64,000 nucleotides of DNA, taken from Aureitalea marina (GTDB lineage Bacteria; Bacteroidota; Bacteroidia; Flavobacteriales; Flavobacteriaceae). Within the stretch, counting starts at the first letter, position 1; every line of letters starts with the position of its first letter. Both the position numbers and the translations under genes were made by a program. The stretch lies in assembly GCF_002943755.1 (NCBI RefSeq), contig NZ_MQUB01000001.1, positions 248,001 through 312,000 of the forward strand. Direction: 5' to 3'. Of the stretch, positions 26,539-33,821 are shown one piece after another. The notes under the pieces are model-generated. The model did no database searches and was not told where the DNA came from. It saw only the letters and a list, made by a program, of their open reading frames with translations.

Positions 26539-27864
26539 ATGGAACAGGAACAAAAAGCGGTTGGGTTAGACATCGGAACGACAAAGATCGTTGCCATGAT
26601 TGGGCGGCGTAATGAGTACGGGAAGATGGAAATACTAGGCATTGGAAAGTCCAAAAGTCTGGGAGTCCACAGAGGCGTTGTCAACAATATCACGCAAACC
26701 ATTCAATCCATACAGCAGGCCGTTCAGGATGCTGAAGCCTCCTCTGGGTATTCGATCTCAGAAGTGGTGGTTGGAATTGCTGGTCAACACATTCGCAGCT
26801 TACAGCATTCGGATTATATCACCCGTTCCAATTCTGACGAAGTTATCGACGAGGAGGATATAGATCGACTCTGTAACCAGGTTCACAAGTTGGTGATGTT
26901 ACCAGGAGAGGAGATCATTCACGTATTACCCCAGGATTTCAAAGTAGATGGCCAGGCTGAGATCAAGGAACCCATTGGTATGTACGGGGGCCGCTTGGAA
27001 GCCAATTTCCATGTGGTTGTTGGTCAAGTATCCTCCATCCGAAATATCGGTCGATGTGTTAAGAGTGCTGGCTTGGAATTGTCCGGAATAACCCTGGAGC
27101 CGTTGGCATCGGCCAATGCTGTTTTGAGCCAGGAAGAGAAGGAGGCAGGAGTTGCCCTGATCGACATAGGAGGCGGAACAACGGATCTGGCCATTTTCAA
27201 GGATGGTATTATCCGGCATACGGCAGTAATTCCATTTGGAGGTAATGTGATCACCGAAGACATCAAGGAAGGCTGTAGCATCATTGAGAAACAAGCGGAA
27301 CTGCTCAAGATCAAATTTGGTTCGGCATGGCCTGGAGAGAATAAGGACAATGAAATCGTTTCCATACCAGGTCTCAGAGGCCGCGAACCCAAGGAGATCA
27401 CCTTGAAGAATCTCTCCAAGATCATTCACGCCAGAGTGGTGGAGATCATCGAGCAGGTCTACCTGGAGATAAAGAATTACGGTCACGAAGAACAAAAGAA
27501 GAAGCTGATCGCAGGTATCGTATTGACCGGTGGTGGATCACAATTACGTCACCTCAAACAGTTGGTGGAGTACATCACTGGAATGGATACTCGAGTGGGA
27601 TATCCTAATGAGCATTTAGCGGGGGATTCCGATAGCGAAACAACATCGCCCATGTATGCCACAGCTGTTGGGTTGGTACTCAACAGCCTGGAAACCAGCG
27701 AGCGTGTTCCACAGATGAAACCGGCCGGATCACTGGCCGAGCATGCAGAAGAAGAAATAACCGAACCGGAAATTCAGGAAGAAGGTCCGGAACCTCAGAA
27801 AAAGACCCGCTTCTTTGACAAGTGGGCCGAGAAGTTCAAGGATTTCCTGGATAACGCAGAATAA
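26539..27864 (+). CDS. ftsA: Cell division protein FtsA
   Basis: FtsA is an actin-like ATPase that anchors the FtsZ ring to the membrane. The 441-residue protein has GLDIGTTKIVAMIG (phosphate 1), IDIGGGTTDLAIF (phosphate 2) and VLTGGGSQLRHL (adenosine) motifs. The last residues (RFFDKWAEKFKDFLDN) form a probable amphipathic membrane-targeting helix. Confidence 0.95.
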   Translation: MEQEQKAVGLDIGTTKIVAMIGRRNEYGKMEILGIGKSKSLGVHRGVVNNITQTIQSIQQAVQDAEASSGYSISEVVVGIAGQHIRSLQHSDYITRSNSDEVIDEEDIDRLCNQVHKLVMLPGEEIIHVLPQDFKVDGQAEIKEPIGMYGGRLEANFHVVVGQVSSIRNIGRCVKSAGLELSGITLEPLASANAVLSQEEKEAGVALIDIGGGTTDLAIFKDGIIRHTAVIPFGGNVITEDIKEGCSIIEKQAELLKIKFGSAWPGENKDNEIVSIPGLRGREPKEITLKNLSKIIHARVVEIIEQVYLEIKNYGHEEQKKKLIAGIVLTGGGSQLRHLKQLVEYITGMDTRVGYPNEHLAGDSDSETTSPMYATAVGLVLNSLETSERVPQMKPAGSLAEHAEEEITEPEIQEEGPEPQKKTRFFDKWAEKFKDFLDNAE

Positions 27865-27913
27865 TTAGAAAAGGTAACAAACTAAATAAGACAATCTCAC
27901 AAAAAAAATACTT

Positions 27914-29878
27914 ATGCCCAAGAAAGCCGAATTTGAGAATATCGCTTTTGATCTACCCAAGAATCAATCCAATGTGATCAAGGTTATAGGTGTTGGTGGA
28001 GGTGGTAGCAATGCCATTAACCACATGTTCAGCCAGGGGATCAAGGGAGTGGATTTCGTGATCTGCAATACCGATGCCCAGGCCTTGGAAAACAGCCCTG
28101 TCCCTATCAAGATCCAACTGGGTGTTTCCCTGACCGAAGGATTGGGCGCCGGTGCCAACCCAAAGATCGGAGAACAGTCCGCCATGGAGAGCCTGGAGGA
28201 GATCAAAGCCATGCTGTCTACTCATACTAAGATGGTCTTCATCACAGCCGGAATGGGAGGTGGAACCGGTACAGGGGCAGCTCCGATCATTGCCCGCATG
28301 GCCAAAGAGCTCGATATACTAACGGTTGGGATCGTAACCAGTCCTTTCTTGTTTGAAGGTAAGTTGCGCAATGAACAAGCCCAACTCGGTGTGGAGAACT
28401 TGAGAAATAATGTTGACTCGCTCATCGTGATCAACAACAACAAACTGAGAGAGGTTTACGGTAATTTGGGCTTTAAAGCAGGCTTTTCCAAGGCTGACGA
28501 GGTATTGGCAACTGCCGCGCGCGGGATAGCCGAAGTCATCACCCATCACTACACTCAGAACATTGACCTTAGAGATGCGAAGACCGTCCTGGCGGATAGC
28601 GGAACGGCCATTATGGGAAGTGCTCATGCCACTGGAGCAAACCGAGCTAAAGAGGCCATTTCCAAAGCCTTGGATTCTCCATTGCTCAACGATAATAAGA
28701 TCAATGGGGCCAAGAATGTATTATTGTTGATCGTCTCTGGATCTGAAGAGATCACCATCGATGAGATCGGTGAGATTAGTGATCACATCCAGGACGAGGC
28801 TGGTCACAGCGCCAATATCATCATGGGGGTTGGAGAAGATTCTTCTCTTGAAGGTGCAATCTCCATCACGGTCATTGCAACTGGATTTGACGCCGAGCAG
28901 CAGAATGAGATCGTCAATGCAGAGACCACTCGCATCATCCATACCCTGGAAGACGAGCAGCGGGCAGAACATGACTTGACTGCCACTCCTATGCGTTCTA
29001 CTGTTGAAGTTCCATTGAATACGACTACTCAGGAATCTCAATCTGAGGAACCTGAAGTGATCCGACACGAGTTGTTTGAAGATGAACCCATGACGGAGGT
29101 TAAGGATGGAGGCCCTTTTGAAGGCTATGTGAAGACCACTGAGCTAATCAAGGATATCGAAGTGGAGTCTACCCTGATCGATATTCATTACCTGGCAGAG
29201 TTCGAACAGATACAGATCAATGAGATCGATGTGAACCAATTCACTATTGTGGAGGCCGAAGAAGAGGCGGTCAAGGATGATCGTCAGGAGGTAGAGGAGC
29301 AGATGTTGATGTTCGATTTACCGATCAATCAACCAACACAAGCTGAGCCGGTAAAAATGCCGGAGAGCCAGCCTGTAGCAGAAGAACCTGAATTACTGGT
29401 CCACAATTTGGAGGAGATCGAAGTAAAGGATGCGGTAGAGATCGTGCCCATTACCGAAGTGTCAGACGAGGGGGTTAAGCGATACAGCCTGGACGATTAC
29501 GAGGAGATCGAGAATCACCTCAATAGTGCCAAACCATCTGAAGAGGAAGTAGAATTCACCACTCGGACTGAAGAAGCTCCTGTAGAGGAAGAGGTGGATG
29601 AGGAAAATGCTGACCCATTGAATTCGCCCATCTCCAAATTACTTCGGGATAGAACGGACGAGCGAAGAAGGAAGATGAAGGAATTCAATTATAAATTCCG
29701 CAATAGTCCTTCCAAGATAGACGAGATCGAAAAACAACCTGCTTACAAGCGGATGGGAATAGAATTGGACGAAAGTGATCCGAGCGAATCGAATATTTCG
29801 AGAACCTCGATCAACACAGACGATGATGATATTGATCTGCGTTCCAACAATTCTTTCTTGCACGACAACGTCGATTAA
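27914..29878 (+). CDS. ftsZ: Cell division protein FtsZ with long acidic C-terminal extension
   Basis: FtsZ is the tubulin-like GTPase of the division ring. The GTPase core (about 1-330) shows GVGGGGSNAINHM, the tubulin signature GGGTGTGAAP and the T7 loop segment. At 654 residues it is far longer than the roughly 380 of E. coli: an acidic, low-complexity linker of about 250 residues follows, then a conserved-looking basic segment (ERRRKMKEFNYKFRNSP) and the terminal NSFLHDNVD tail. The E. coli-type C-terminal peptide is not apparent. A terminator follows. Confidence 0.95.
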   Translation: MPKKAEFENIAFDLPKNQSNVIKVIGVGGGGSNAINHMFSQGIKGVDFVICNTDAQALENSPVPIKIQLGVSLTEGLGAGANPKIGEQSAMESLEEIKAMLSTHTKMVFITAGMGGGTGTGAAPIIARMAKELDILTVGIVTSPFLFEGKLRNEQAQLGVENLRNNVDSLIVINNNKLREVYGNLGFKAGFSKADEVLATAARGIAEVITHHYTQNIDLRDAKTVLADSGTAIMGSAHATGANRAKEAISKALDSPLLNDNKINGAKNVLLLIVSGSEEITIDEIGEISDHIQDEAGHSANIIMGVGEDSSLEGAISITVIATGFDAEQQNEIVNAETTRIIHTLEDEQRAEHDLTATPMRSTVEVPLNTTTQESQSEEPEVIRHELFEDEPMTEVKDGGPFEGYVKTTELIKDIEVESTLIDIHYLAEFEQIQINEIDVNQFTIVEAEEEAVKDDRQEVEEQMLMFDLPINQPTQAEPVKMPESQPVAEEPELLVHNLEEIEVKDAVEIVPITEVSDEGVKRYSLDDYEEIENHLNSAKPSEEEVEFTTRTEEAPVEEEVDEENADPLNSPISKLLRDRTDERRRKMKEFNYKFRNSPSKIDEIEKQPAYKRMGIELDESDPSESNISRTSINTDDDDIDLRSNNSFLHDNVD

Positions 29879-29913
29879 TACGCCCAACTGCTCATTTTTG
29901 AGTTTCTATAGCG

Positions 29914-29946
29914 GGCCTGCACAGGATTTATTTGTGCAGGCCTTTT
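29914..29946 (+). terminator. Terminator of the dcw cluster after ftsZ
   Basis: A perfect 10-bp stem (GGCCTGCACA, 29914-29923, with TGTGCAGGCC, 29933-29942) is followed by TTTT. It lies 35 bases after the ftsZ stop and upstream of the yqeY promoter. Confidence 0.9.
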
Positions 29947-29948
29947 CT

Positions 29949-29978
29949 TTGTTAAACAGATTAAATAGCTATCTTTGC
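29949..29978 (+). promoter_or_regulatory. Complete Bacteroidota promoter for the yqeY-like gene
   Basis: TTG at 29949-29951 and TATCTTTGC at 29970-29978 are separated by 18 bases. This is the full TTG-N17-19-TANNTTTGC pattern of the Bacteroidota sigma factor and the only complete example I found. The start codon follows 22 bases later; the upstream gene's terminator overlaps it by a few bases. Confidence 0.85.
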
Positions 29979-30000
29979 GACCTGTTTTAAACAAGTTGAA

Positions 30001-30453
30001 ATGAGTCTTCAAAAGCAGATAATGGACGCCATGAAAACGGCTATGAAAGAGAAAAATGCGGTGGCATTGGAATCTCTTCGTGCGGTTAAATCGGCCATAC
30101 TGCTAGCCCAGACAGAAAGCGGTGCCAAAGCCGAATTGTCCGAGGATCAGGAAATGAAGATCTTGCAAAAACTGGTCAAGCAACGCAAGGATAGTGCTGC
30201 TATCTTTACAGAACAGGGCAGGGATGACCTGGCTCAACCAGAATTGGCCCAGGCTGCTGTGATCGAACAGTTCTTACCCGAGCAATTGGGAGAGGAGGAG
30301 ATCGCAGCTGTCGTTGACCAGATCATTGCCCAGACCGGTGCCTCCAGTATGAAGGACATGGGAAAGGTAATGGGAATGGCCTCCGGAAAATTAGCCGGAA
30401 AAGCCGATGGCAAGACCATTTCGACCATAGTAAAGCAAAGACTCAGTTCTTAA
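30001..30453 (+). CDS. GatB/YqeY domain-containing protein
   Basis: The 150-residue protein is a stand-alone YqeY-type domain, related to the C-terminal tail of the GatB amidotransferase subunit. Typical segments are MKTAMKEKNAVALESLRAVKSAI, EEIAAVVDQII and MGMASGKLAGKADGK. Its role is not settled in the family: it may bind tRNA or aid amidotransferase function. A tRNA gene follows 7 bases after its stop, so both may share a transcript. The position right after ftsZ is common in flavobacteria. Confidence 0.88.
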   Translation: MSLQKQIMDAMKTAMKEKNAVALESLRAVKSAILLAQTESGAKAELSEDQEMKILQKLVKQRKDSAAIFTEQGRDDLAQPELAQAAVIEQFLPEQLGEEEIAAVVDQIIAQTGASSMKDMGKVMGMASGKLAGKADGKTISTIVKQRLSS

Positions 30454-30460
30454 CCATATT

Positions 30461-30533
30461 GGCCGCGTAGTTCAACTGGATAGAATATCAGATTTCGGCT
30501 CTGAGGGTTGGGGTTCGAATCCTCCCGCGGTCA
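30461..30533 (+). tRNA. tRNA-Arg, anticodon TCG
   Basis: The acceptor stem is GGCCGCG with CGCGGTC, the anticodon stem TCAGA with TCTGA, and the loop TTTCGGC carries anticodon TCG (30495-30497), reading CGA. The T loop is TTCGAAT. No CCA is encoded. At 73 bases it is one short. The T stem (30509-30513 with 30521-30525) begins with an unpaired T-C; one more G in the GGGG run at 30510-30513 would restore a full stem and a normal variable loop. Confidence 0.92.
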
Positions 30534-30543
30534 CATCAAGCGC

Positions 30544-30580
30544 AAAAACCTGCAACGATAGTTGCGGGTTTTTTGTTTTT
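30544..30580 (+). terminator. Terminator after tRNA-Arg
   Basis: The stem AACCTGCAAC (30547-30556) pairs with GTTGCGGGTT (30561-30570, one G-U pair) around a four-base loop and is followed by TTTTG and a second T run. It sits 11 bases after the tRNA. Confidence 0.85.
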
Positions 30581-30583
30581 AAA

Positions 30584-30612
30584 GGCCACAGAAAACTTGT
30601 TTTCGAGTGGCC
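30584..30612. repeat. Hairpin next to the duplicated intergenic repeat
   Basis: GGCCAC and GTGGCC close a stem whose inner part GAAAAC/GTTTTC leaves only a two-base loop, with a small bulge between the two halves. It immediately precedes the first copy of the 90-bp repeat and may be part of the same element. It is not followed by a T run. Confidence 0.55.
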
Positions 30613-30701
30613 GCAAAAACAAAAAACTCAAGGCCTATGGCCTTGCAGGTTTTTGCATTTGCAGCGGTGAGCGTTTTGAGGATCACGAGTAATCCTTCTA
30701 A
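30613..30701. repeat. Intergenic structured repeat, copy A
   Basis: This 89-bp copy shares with copy B (30799-30889) an A-rich lead, a hairpin, then GCAG(G/C), GCA(T/C)TTGCAGC and an almost identical block ending GAGTAATCCTTCTAA. The hairpin here is CAAGGCC-TAT-GGCCTTG (30629-30645), a perfect 7-bp stem. No open frame explains the region. Confidence 0.75.
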
Positions 30702-30734
30702 CTTACTTTGCAGCAGCGAGCGCAGCAAGTAACC

Positions 30735-30779
30735 CGTTCTCGATACAATTTTGCTTCGCAAAACCACTCGAACTGACGT
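30735..30779. repeat. Extragenic palindromic element
   Basis: Inside is the palindrome TTTTGCTTCGCAAAA, flanked by GTTCTCGATAC on the left and ACTCGAACTGACG on the right, which are partly complementary. The arrangement resembles a short intergenic repeat I have seen in other flavobacterial genomes. It lies between the two structured repeats. Confidence 0.55.
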
Positions 30780-30798
30780 AAAGCTTGCTTTTAGGGGT

Positions 30799-30889
30799 GC
30801 AAGAAACAAAAAAGCACATGGTGTTCCACCATGCAGCTTTTGCACTTGCAGCAGTGAGCGTTTTGAGGATCACGGAGTAATCCTTCTAA
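30799..30889. repeat. Intergenic structured repeat, copy B
   Basis: This is the second copy of the 90-bp unit. Its hairpin is CATGGTG-TTC-CACCATG (30817-30833), a perfect 7-bp stem in the same place as in copy A but with a wholly different sequence, while the flanks are nearly identical. In the rest of 30534-30955 I see no gene, only these repeats and the terminator. Confidence 0.75.
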
Positions 30890-30955
30890 AATTAAGAGAA
30901 TGACGTTCGGTCCGGATCACCTAGAAATCCTTCCAGCTTACTTCACTCCATACAC

Positions 30956-31462
30956 TCACTCAAACGCCATATAAGTAAGGGGAATCATAACCCATTTATC
31001 AGAAGGCTTAAATAATGCAGACCGCATTTTTTGTTCGGTTCCGTCTTCGTTTAAGTATTGGATAGCGTATAATTTGATGTCTTTCTTAAGTTGATTAGCC
31101 AATACCAGATACTCTCTGGGAAAGCCGTTAGTTACTCCTTGTTGAAGGTCATTTTTGGAGACTACCAATATTTTCAGCTCGGCATCTTCGGTCACAGGCT
31201 TTACTATATTGGGCGGGATCTTATCTGGTTCACCCCATTTCAGGTTGCAGTATGCCATCACGCGGGCAACAGCTATTTCCCCCTCAAAAATCTGCCTGAT
31301 ATCATTCGCAGATGGCTTCAAGGTGAGCAAAATTTCATGATTTTGATCGGCCTTTAATTGATCGACAAGCCCGACTAGCTCAGCCATTTCATCCTGCTTG
31401 TCTTCCTGGCAAGAAATAAATAAGCAAGTAATTAGTCCTAAGGTGAGTGTTATTCTGTTCAT
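30956..31462 (-). CDS. Hypothetical lipoprotein
   Basis: The 168-residue protein has a lipoprotein signal (lipobox FISC, Cys18), followed by an acidic helix and then a mixed domain (EIAVARVMAYCNLKWGEPDKIP). I do not recognise a family. It is the last of a string of minus-strand genes and starts 13 bases after the end of the next gene, so the two are probably one operon. Confidence 0.65.
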   Translation of the reverse strand: MNRITLTLGLITCLFISCQEDKQDEMAELVGLVDQLKADQNHEILLTLKPSANDIRQIFEGEIAVARVMAYCNLKWGEPDKIPPNIVKPVTEDAELKILVVSKNDLQQGVTNGFPREYLVLANQLKKDIKLYAIQYLNEDGTEQKMRSALFKPSDKWVMIPLTYMAFE

Positions 31463-31474
31463 GATAATGTTTCT

Positions 31475-32035
31475 CTAATACTTATATATATCAAATGCCT
31501 GCTCATAGACCTCACCATCTTCATGCTGTCTGAGGATAACAATCTTTTTCTGTTCAGTATCGATCTTTTTGATACGATTACCTCCGGCATAGAAATCGAA
31601 ACTTTCCTGGGTACTTAACATGAGGCCATTGTTGTAACTCCAAATACCATTGTGCATTTTGGTGACAAAGACTTGGCCCTCTTCACTTAAGTCTACCAAG
31701 TAAAGCAATTCTCGGATAACAGTATAAACACTTGCAAAATCATTCTGATCCTTAAACACCTGGGTAACTACCACAAATTGTTTTTCGTCTTCATCCTCAA
31801 AGATTTCAAAGAAGTGATCATAGATCTGCTTGAGTGGAGGTTGGAACATCAACTTACCGCTTGAATATACATCTCCATCTTTGATTTTTACAGTATGGTC
31901 AGGATAATACCGACCTTCCTTTTTGTAACTCTTTTCTACATTTTCATGAATATAGTAGAGGTTTTGACCTGTAAGGTGCTGACCGAAAATTGTTATTAGA
32001 AAGACGAGAAGAAAGTTCCTATTATTTCTAGTCAT
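31475..32035 (-). CDS. Hypothetical secreted protein
   Basis: From the ATG at 32035 (186 residues) the protein begins with a signal peptide (MTRNNRNFLLVFLITIFGQ, cleavage near TGQ). The frame extends upstream to 32074 but the extra residues would spoil the signal. The mature part is rich in charged and aromatic residues (IKDGDVYSSGKLMF, FEIFEDEDEKQF). It has no recognisable motif. It may be a periplasmic or outer-membrane-associated protein of the accessory block. Confidence 0.6.
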   Translation of the reverse strand: MTRNNRNFLLVFLITIFGQHLTGQNLYYIHENVEKSYKKEGRYYPDHTVKIKDGDVYSSGKLMFQPPLKQIYDHFFEIFEDEDEKQFVVVTQVFKDQNDFASVYTVIRELLYLVDLSEEGQVFVTKMHNGIWSYNNGLMLSTQESFDFYAGGNRIKKIDTEQKKIVILRQHEDGEVYEQAFDIYKY

Positions 32036-32063
32036 GCATACATATTTTGAGATACTGATGGTG

Positions 32064-32354
32064 TCATGATCCAATAAAAAGGGATATACTAAAGAAAAAC
32101 CCGATAATTATTTCGATAATATTCAGAATCAGTTTGTTTTTCCGCAAAAGACATAGTAAAAAATCTACACCAACCAAGACCAGGCCAACAAAACCAAGTC
32201 CGACCATGTACACTACACCCCAACCCTCTCCTTTGGATAGTATGTCCCACCTGATTATGGTAAAGATAAAAAGCACAAGGTAGTAAATGACCATATAGAT
32301 CTTTAGAAAACTAAGTTGAAGTGCCGGTTTTAGATTCATAATCTGTCTATTCAT
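32064..32354 (-). CDS. Small membrane protein, three predicted spans
   Basis: The 96-residue protein has three hydrophobic segments, at about 17-33, 48-69 and 76-94. It resembles no family I know. A second in-frame ATG at 32339 (MNLKPAL) is an alternative start. It lies directly upstream of the secreted protein gene on the same strand. Confidence 0.5.
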   Translation of the reverse strand: MNRQIMNLKPALQLSFLKIYMVIYYLVLFIFTIIRWDILSKGEGWGVVYMVGLGFVGLVLVGVDFLLCLLRKNKLILNIIEIIIGFFFSISLFIGS

Positions 32355-32478
32355 TGCTTGAATTCGGTGTAGTTATTCAAGAATTCAAAGTAGTGATCTT
32401 TGGATAAATTGACAGGTACAAATGGAATAATTAACTTGTCTCGGGAGGGGAACAGCGCCCCAAGGTAGAACCTTTACA

Positions 32479-32841
32479 TCACCACATTTTCTGGGTCTTG
32501 ACCACCTTCAATAGGGTATACTTAAGACTACTTCCATCGGCAGGCGGATTATAAACAGTGTCCACACGGACCCTGATAAGTTGTCGCACCCCTTGTTTAA
32601 TTTCGAAACCGTCAATAGAAGAATAGAAGTATTCCCATTCGCCTGTGTTCGGATCCTTGGATCTATTGATCAAATAGCACTGTATTTTAGCCGCCCCGGC
32701 ATCACATGTTTCACCTGTTCCTTCTACCCAGAATAGTTCTCCATCATTCAGAGAGGTACATCCTGTGAATGTGCTAAGAGTGATAAGTGTGATGGCCATA
32801 AAGATCCAATGACCAAAGATTTGCTGGACGATCTTTCTCAC
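32479..32841 (-). CDS. DUF4377-like lipoprotein
   Basis: The 120-residue protein has a signal peptide with lipobox FTGC (Cys28). Its mature part (CYLINRSKDPNTGEWEYFY, then IDGFEIKQGVRQLIRVRV) follows the W-x-x-F-Y-x-x-I-x-G-F pattern of the DUF4377 family, whose function is unknown. It overlaps the upstream cupin lipoprotein by four bases, so the two are co-translated. Confidence 0.7.
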   Translation of the reverse strand: MRKIVQQIFGHWIFMAITLITLSTFTGCTSLNDGELFWVEGTGETCDAGAAKIQCYLINRSKDPNTGEWEYFYSSIDGFEIKQGVRQLIRVRVDTVYNPPADGSSLKYTLLKVVKTQKMW

Positions 32842-33209
32842 TGTTTTGGTTCGATAATTAAAAATTGGGCTGTGCTGTCGCCAACATTCAATGCCTCATG
32901 CCATTCTACGCCTTCACTGTAGTAGTGAAGCCCTGTTGGCACTTCCAATGTTCTTACACCAGTTGTGTCTGTCATCTGGAAGGTACTCCCGGCCAATGTG
33001 TAGGCAACATGTGGAGGGTGATAATGACGTTCATGGCCAACTCCAGGCGGAAAGGTACAACGCAGTACGCGTATCTCGTCGTTCTCTTCGATCACCTCGC
33101 ACACCTTGTTTCCTTTCCAGCCCGCTGCAAGGGGGTCAGGCAAAGAACTTTCCTTTTTGCAGGATGCAAGCAGGAGGATGCAGAATAAAGGAATTACAAA
33201 GGCTCTCAA
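32838..33209 (-). CDS. Cupin-domain lipoprotein
   Basis: The 123-residue protein has a lipobox LASC (Cys17) and a small cupin barrel. GHERHYHPPHVAYTLAG is the first cupin motif, with three His, and YYSEGVEWHEALN the second. The metal site looks intact. The function is unknown; possible roles include sugar or small-molecule binding in the cell envelope. It is upstream of, and overlaps, the DUF4377-like gene. Confidence 0.75.
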   Translation of the reverse strand: MRAFVIPLFCILLLASCKKESSLPDPLAAGWKGNKVCEVIEENDEIRVLRCTFPPGVGHERHYHPPHVAYTLAGSTFQMTDTTGVRTLEVPTGLHYYSEGVEWHEALNVGDSTAQFLIIEPKQ

Positions 33210-33269
33210 GAGATAAACTATGCGTTCACCTCCCTAAGTTACAGAATTGTAGGAGTGCAGAAAAGTGCT

Positions 33270-33710
33270 TTAGTTATTGGCAGGTGCAAAAAGCTCATGT
33301 ACGGCCTCATTATCGATCTGAAGCCGACCGATCTCTTCACCATTCTCTTGGTGAGTTATCGCCATTCGGTCCTCTTCGAAACTGATATATAATTCAGCCT
33401 TGCCAACTTCGATCTCTGATGTTTGGCCGGTACCAATTTGCTCGAAGATCCATTCTCTCAATTGATCGTAATCATCTGTACCGTAAAAGGTAATGGACTC
33501 GTATTTGGCTTTGGAGGTTTCGCTTTCGTTCTTGTAGGTCCAGTAGAATTTTTCCTTACCGGAATGGTAGTTGATAAAGGCTGTTTTACCTTCTTTACAA
33601 CTTAGGCTGCCAATTTCCTTTAATTCGACAATCTTAGTTTCATCCAACTTGATCTGGGCCATCAAAAAGGTGCTCGTCAAGAGAGCAACCATCATCATCA
33701 ATACACGCAT
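33270..33710 (-). CDS. Hypothetical secreted protein
   Basis: The 146-residue protein has a signal peptide (residues 1-18, ending LMAQ). The mature part alternates acidic and aromatic residues and contains a single Cys (SLSC), with no family I can name. It sits 60 bases upstream of the cupin gene on the same strand and is divergent from the DUF2490-like gene. Confidence 0.6.
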   Translation of the reverse strand: MRVLMMMVALLTSTFLMAQIKLDETKIVELKEIGSLSCKEGKTAFINYHSGKEKFYWTYKNESETSKAKYESITFYGTDDYDQLREWIFEQIGTGQTSEIEVGKAELYISFEEDRMAITHQENGEEIGRLQIDNEAVHELFAPANN

Positions 33711-33764
33711 AAATTCTGTTAAAATGTTATCGAATCTAAATTAGCTGAGTGAAGATAATAAATT

Positions 33765-33783
33765 CCCGACAGAAGATGTCGGG
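33765..33783. other. Perfect 7-bp hairpin in the divergent intergenic region
   Basis: CCCGACA-GAAGA-TGTCGGG (33765-33783) lies between divergent genes. It has no T run on either side and no gene ends nearby, so it could be an operator or leader structure for the plus-strand gene at 33822. Confidence 0.35.
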
Positions 33784-33821
33784 TTGGATTTAGGTTTTCA
33801 TATTTTAGTCTACTCAACTAG

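Noticed and set aside
30579-30845. A minus-strand open frame of 88 codons over the repeat region
   Set aside because: It spans terminators and both hairpin elements, has no recognisable protein features, and looks like a chance frame in repeated non-coding DNA.
30461-30955. tRNA-Arg as an integration (attachment) site
   Set aside because: The nearby accessory block and repeats suggested an island, but I found no second copy of the tRNA 3' end and no integrase gene in the window.
33765-33783. The CCCGACA hairpin as a terminator
   Set aside because: No gene ends near it on either strand and no T run follows, so it is listed only as an unexplained hairpin.
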